DNA of 64,000 nucleotides from Natronorubrum bangense (GTDB lineage: Archaea > Halobacteriota > Halobacteria > Halobacteriales > Natrialbaceae): positions 2,604,001 through 2,668,000 of the forward strand of contig NZ_CP031305.1 of NCBI RefSeq assembly GCF_004799645.1. Reading direction: 5' to 3'. Both the position numbers and the translations under genes were made by a program. Each line of letters opens with the position of its first letter. Position 1 is the first letter of the stretch. The notes below the pieces were generated by a model. It was not told the DNA's origin and made no database searches. It saw only the letters and a program-made list of their open reading frames with translations. Positions 61,739-64,000 of this stretch are shown in pieces.

Positions 61739-62533
61739 ATGTGTGCTGACAGTAATCAGACAGTCGTGAACGTCGACATCGAAGACGGAGTCTGTCAGAT
61801 CGCATTCGACCGACCGGGGGCGCTCAACGCGCTGACGAAAGACACCGCCGTCGCGCTGGCTGAGACGATCGAAGACGCCTCAGTCGAGGAGTATCACGCG
61901 ATCGTTATCACCGGTGAGGGCGATGCCTTCAGCGCCGGCGGCGATCTGCAGGCGCTGTCACAGGCGCCTGAATCAACACGAGAGGCGTATGAATCGATCA
62001 CCGACACGTTCGGCCGCGTCGTCGAGGCGATGCTCGAGTGTCCCGTTCCGATCGTCGCGAAGGTCAACGGGGACGCCATCGGCGCTGGGTTGGCAATCGT
62101 CGCCCTCGCGGACATCGCCTACGCTTCCGAGGACGCGACGTTTTCCTGTGCGTTCGTCCGCGTTGGGCTGATCCCGGACACCGGCGGCACGTTCATGCTG
62201 CCACAGATCATCGGCCTGCGCGCCGCAAAGCAACTCGCCTTTACCGGCGAGTTCTTCGGTGCCGAGCGGGCGGCCGACCTCGAGTTAGTCAACGACGCGA
62301 TCCCTGCCGCAGAACTCGACGACCGGGTCGAGGAAACCGTCGCCCAACTGCGAAAGCGGCCGACAGAGATCATTGGCCTGATGAAACAGGCCATGCACGA
62401 GAACATGAGCCGCCACTGGTCGGAGGCCATCGACTACGAGAACCTGTTGCAGGTACAGGCTCGAACCTCCGACGACCACGAGGAGGGCGTTAGCGCCTTC
62501 CTCGAGGGACGAGATCCAGAGTTCAACACGTAA
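61739..62533 (+). CDS. Enoyl-CoA hydratase/isomerase family protein (isomerase-like active site)
   Basis: A 264-residue crotonase-fold protein. The oxyanion-hole motifs are FSAGGDL (about residues 63-69) and GDAIGAGLA (about 115-123). The two glutamates of true hydratases are missing: the positions hold Ala and Phe in the GAGLAIVAL and FSCAFVRVG segments. The motif GLIPDTGGT supplies an aspartate at the site used by PaaG-type isomerases. It therefore more likely isomerises a double bond or ring in an acyl-CoA than hydrates enoyl-CoA. No other beta-oxidation gene is adjacent. Confidence 0.85.
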   Translation: MCADSNQTVVNVDIEDGVCQIAFDRPGALNALTKDTAVALAETIEDASVEEYHAIVITGEGDAFSAGGDLQALSQAPESTREAYESITDTFGRVVEAMLECPVPIVAKVNGDAIGAGLAIVALADIAYASEDATFSCAFVRVGLIPDTGGTFMLPQIIGLRAAKQLAFTGEFFGAERAADLELVNDAIPAAELDDRVEETVAQLRKRPTEIIGLMKQAMHENMSRHWSEAIDYENLLQVQARTSDDHEEGVSAFLEGRDPEFNT

Positions 62534-62644
62534 TCGTTCGGTCCGTACGAGCGGATGTGAGAACGGACGCGTCACCACTCGAACCGCAAGCAAGCCACCG
62601 CAAGCACCACCATCTTCCTTTTCTTTGGCGTTATCTATACTGCA

Positions 62645-63283
62645 ATGTCTCCAGAGTTCACTGACGACGACATCGGCAAGACTGTAGTTAACGCAAACGG
62701 CGAGGAGGTCGGCATCGTCGCGGACGTCGAACACGGGACGGCTCACGTCCAGCCGGATCCAGGAGTGACAGACACGATCAAGGCGAAACTCGGCTGGGGC
62801 GGTACCGACGAAGACGCGTATCCGCTTCAGGAGAGTTCGGTAGCGCAGGTGACGGATGATCAGATCCATCTCGAGAGCGACCTCTCTGGAAGCGGCGGTG
62901 GTGCAATCAGCGCCGGTGATTCCGCCGGGAGAGAATCAGACACTCGAACGGAGAGGGACCGCGACACAGATATGCACGATGACGATCTCATCGGCGACGA
63001 CGATGACGACCTGATCGGCGACGATGATGAGGGACTCACCGACGATGATGACGACCTGATCGGTGACGATGACGAGGGATTCACCGACGATGATGACGAC
63101 CTGATCGGTGACGATGACGAGGGATTCACCGACGATGATGACGACCTGATTGGTGACGATGATGAGGGATTCACCGACGATGATGACGACCTGATTGGTG
63201 ACGATGATGAGGGTCTCACTGACGACGATGACGACCTGATCGGCGACGACGATGACGATCTGGTCGGCGACGATACCCGGTGA
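62645..63283 (+). CDS. PRC-barrel-like protein with acidic 15-residue tandem repeats
   Basis: A 212-residue protein. Residues 1-78 form a PRC-barrel-like domain (DIGKTVVNANGEEVGIVADVEHG, then a second half ending in VTDDQIHLE). A Gly/Ser-rich linker follows. Residues about 110-212 are tandem repeats of the type DLIGDDDEGFTDDDD with five near-identical copies plus two variants. The repeat is extremely acidic, disordered, and likely binds divalent cations or acts as a spacer. The 45-base DNA repeats make copy number prone to vary. The cellular role is unknown; similar PRC-type proteins are common in haloarchaea. Confidence 0.8.
   Translation: MSPEFTDDDIGKTVVNANGEEVGIVADVEHGTAHVQPDPGVTDTIKAKLGWGGTDEDAYPLQESSVAQVTDDQIHLESDLSGSGGGAISAGDSAGRESDTRTERDRDTDMHDDDLIGDDDDDLIGDDDEGLTDDDDDLIGDDDEGFTDDDDDLIGDDDEGFTDDDDDLIGDDDEGFTDDDDDLIGDDDEGLTDDDDDLIGDDDDDLVGDDTR
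62987..63270 (+). repeat. 45-base in-frame tandem repeat array
   Basis: The units encode 15 residues each and differ at a few silent positions. The F/L change (EGFT versus EGLT) marks the array ends. Confidence 0.8.
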
Positions 63284-63429
63284 ACCGACACGGAACTCGA
63301 GTACACGGCTCCTGAGGCGTGTTCTCTGTAAGCCGAATCAGGGTCAAATGGTTCGAGACGCCAAGGCGTCTCGCTAGTCACAGACGTTCCGTATCGATCG
63401 ACAGTCTGTTTTCGAAAGTAGAGATCCCG

Positions 63430-64000
63430 TTACGCTGAACAGTTCTCGTCGTCGAACTCGTTATCGGACGGTTGACGGTCATACTCGGACGAGACGTCCT
63501 TGTCTTCTCGTGGCATCTCGTCCTGTTCGGCGTCGTGGTCAGCACCCCGTTCGGAGCCGCCGGACTGTTTGATTTCCGTGGAGCGTCGAGGACCAGTGGA
63601 TTCGCTGCGGCCACCTTGTTCCCGTCTCATTGACTGCTGCTGTCGATACTGATGACGGCCGTTGCGTTCGCTGTCGATCCGCTGTGTGGACCCGTCCTGT
63701 GAACGGATTCGGTCGGAACGTGGCTGTTCAGACTGTCGCCGCTGAGGTGGTTGACTGAACTCTCGACCCCGGTTTCGCTGTTCCTGCTGTCGTCCACTCG
63801 GTGGCTGATCGATTCTCTGCTGGTGCTGTCGTGGAGGTCGTTCCCCCTGTCGGGGCGGCCGCCGACCTTGCTGTGTCTCGTGGCCAGCTTGTTCACGCTG
63901 TAGACCATACTCCGACCGAGGATGCTGGGGCTGGGGCCCAGACTGTCTCTCCGTCGCCGTTTGTCGAGGCCGTTGCTGAGGAGGTGAACCGGACGGCTCT
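63430..64000 (-). CDS. Gln/Arg/Pro-rich low-complexity protein, 5' part outside the window
   Basis: An open frame from the right window edge down to a stop at 63430, giving at least 190 residues. The first methionine inside the window is at 63630, but the frame continues without a stop to position 64000 and keeps the same strange composition, so the real start lies beyond. The visible part is full of Gln, Arg, Pro, Ser and Gly, with repeated RQ, QQ and PP dipeptides. The last 60 residues turn acidic (DAEQDEMPREDKD and NEFDDE). It should be disordered. It has no recognisable domain; possible roles are RNA binding, condensate formation or a tail of a larger protein. Confidence 0.6.
   Translation of the reverse strand, partial: EPSGSPPQQRPRQTATERQSGPQPQHPRSEYGLQREQAGHETQQGRRPPRQGERPPRQHQQRIDQPPSGRQQEQRNRGREFSQPPQRRQSEQPRSDRIRSQDGSTQRIDSERNGRHQYRQQQSMRREQGGRSESTGPRRSTEIKQSGGSERGADHDAEQDEMPREDKDVSSEYDRQPSDNEFDDENCSA

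Overview
This window reads as chromosome of a halophilic archaeon. Proteins are strongly acidic. There are leaderless-looking genes with TATA-like boxes about 25-30 bases before the start codon, Tat-dependent lipoproteins, ISH-type insertion sequences, an ADP-forming acyl-CoA synthetase, DpsA and a GapN-like dehydrogenase. The gene content fits the Natrialbales (Natrinema/Haloterrigena group); that placement is an inference and was not tested.

Positions 1-27.4 kb are GC-rich core-like DNA. It holds a truncated TnpB at the left edge, a HAD phosphatase, a TraB-family membrane protein overlapping a site-2 protease, purM, a universal stress protein, a macro-domain protein, and a small gene behind a DtxR/IdeR-like palindrome. 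An ISH8-type element with intact target duplications follows, then dpsA, a gapN-like gene, a DASS transporter and a YihY/BrkB protein. A zinc/manganese-type uptake module comes next (His/Asp-rich lipoprotein, then znuA-C-B). After it are fused ADP-forming acetyl-CoA synthetase with a DRTGG partner, a PRC-barrel protein, a TrkA-N/DHH protein and tRNA-Lys(CUU).

Positions 27.5-58.95 kb form an integrated genomic island, visibly richer in A+T. Its left border is the 3' end of tRNA-Lys. A 20-base copy of that end recurs exactly at 58937-58956, beside a tyrosine recombinase. Two further imperfect copies (28281 and 59058) and a duplicated left-end sequence of about 190 bases indicate more than one integration at this tRNA. 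The main cargo is a DNA phosphorothioation defence locus: dndC-dndD-dndE-dndA on the + strand and, divergently, four genes matching the archaeal PbeABCD arm (helicase, small protein, SMC-like ATPase, small protein). Other cargo includes two HUH replication-initiator-like proteins, each near a copy of a conserved 148-base non-coding element. There are also a HEPN-like protein, a pentapeptide-repeat protein with a channel-like C-terminus, a PD-(D/E)XK-like protein, RNase HI, an HNH-like protein, two IS5-family insertion sequences and a second integrase.

Positions 59.2-64 kb return to GC-rich core DNA: a metallo-hydrolase, MobB, a bacterio-opsin-activator-type regulator, an enoyl-CoA hydratase/isomerase family protein lacking the usual hydratase glutamates, an acidic tandem-repeat protein, and the C-terminal part of a Gln/Arg/Pro-rich protein running off the right edge.

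The best leads are: the PbeB-like small protein resembling the C-terminal domain of DndC; the paired non-coding elements next to the two HUH genes; the four-copy tRNA-end architecture; the channel-like pentapeptide protein; and the twin hairpins at 33320-33390.
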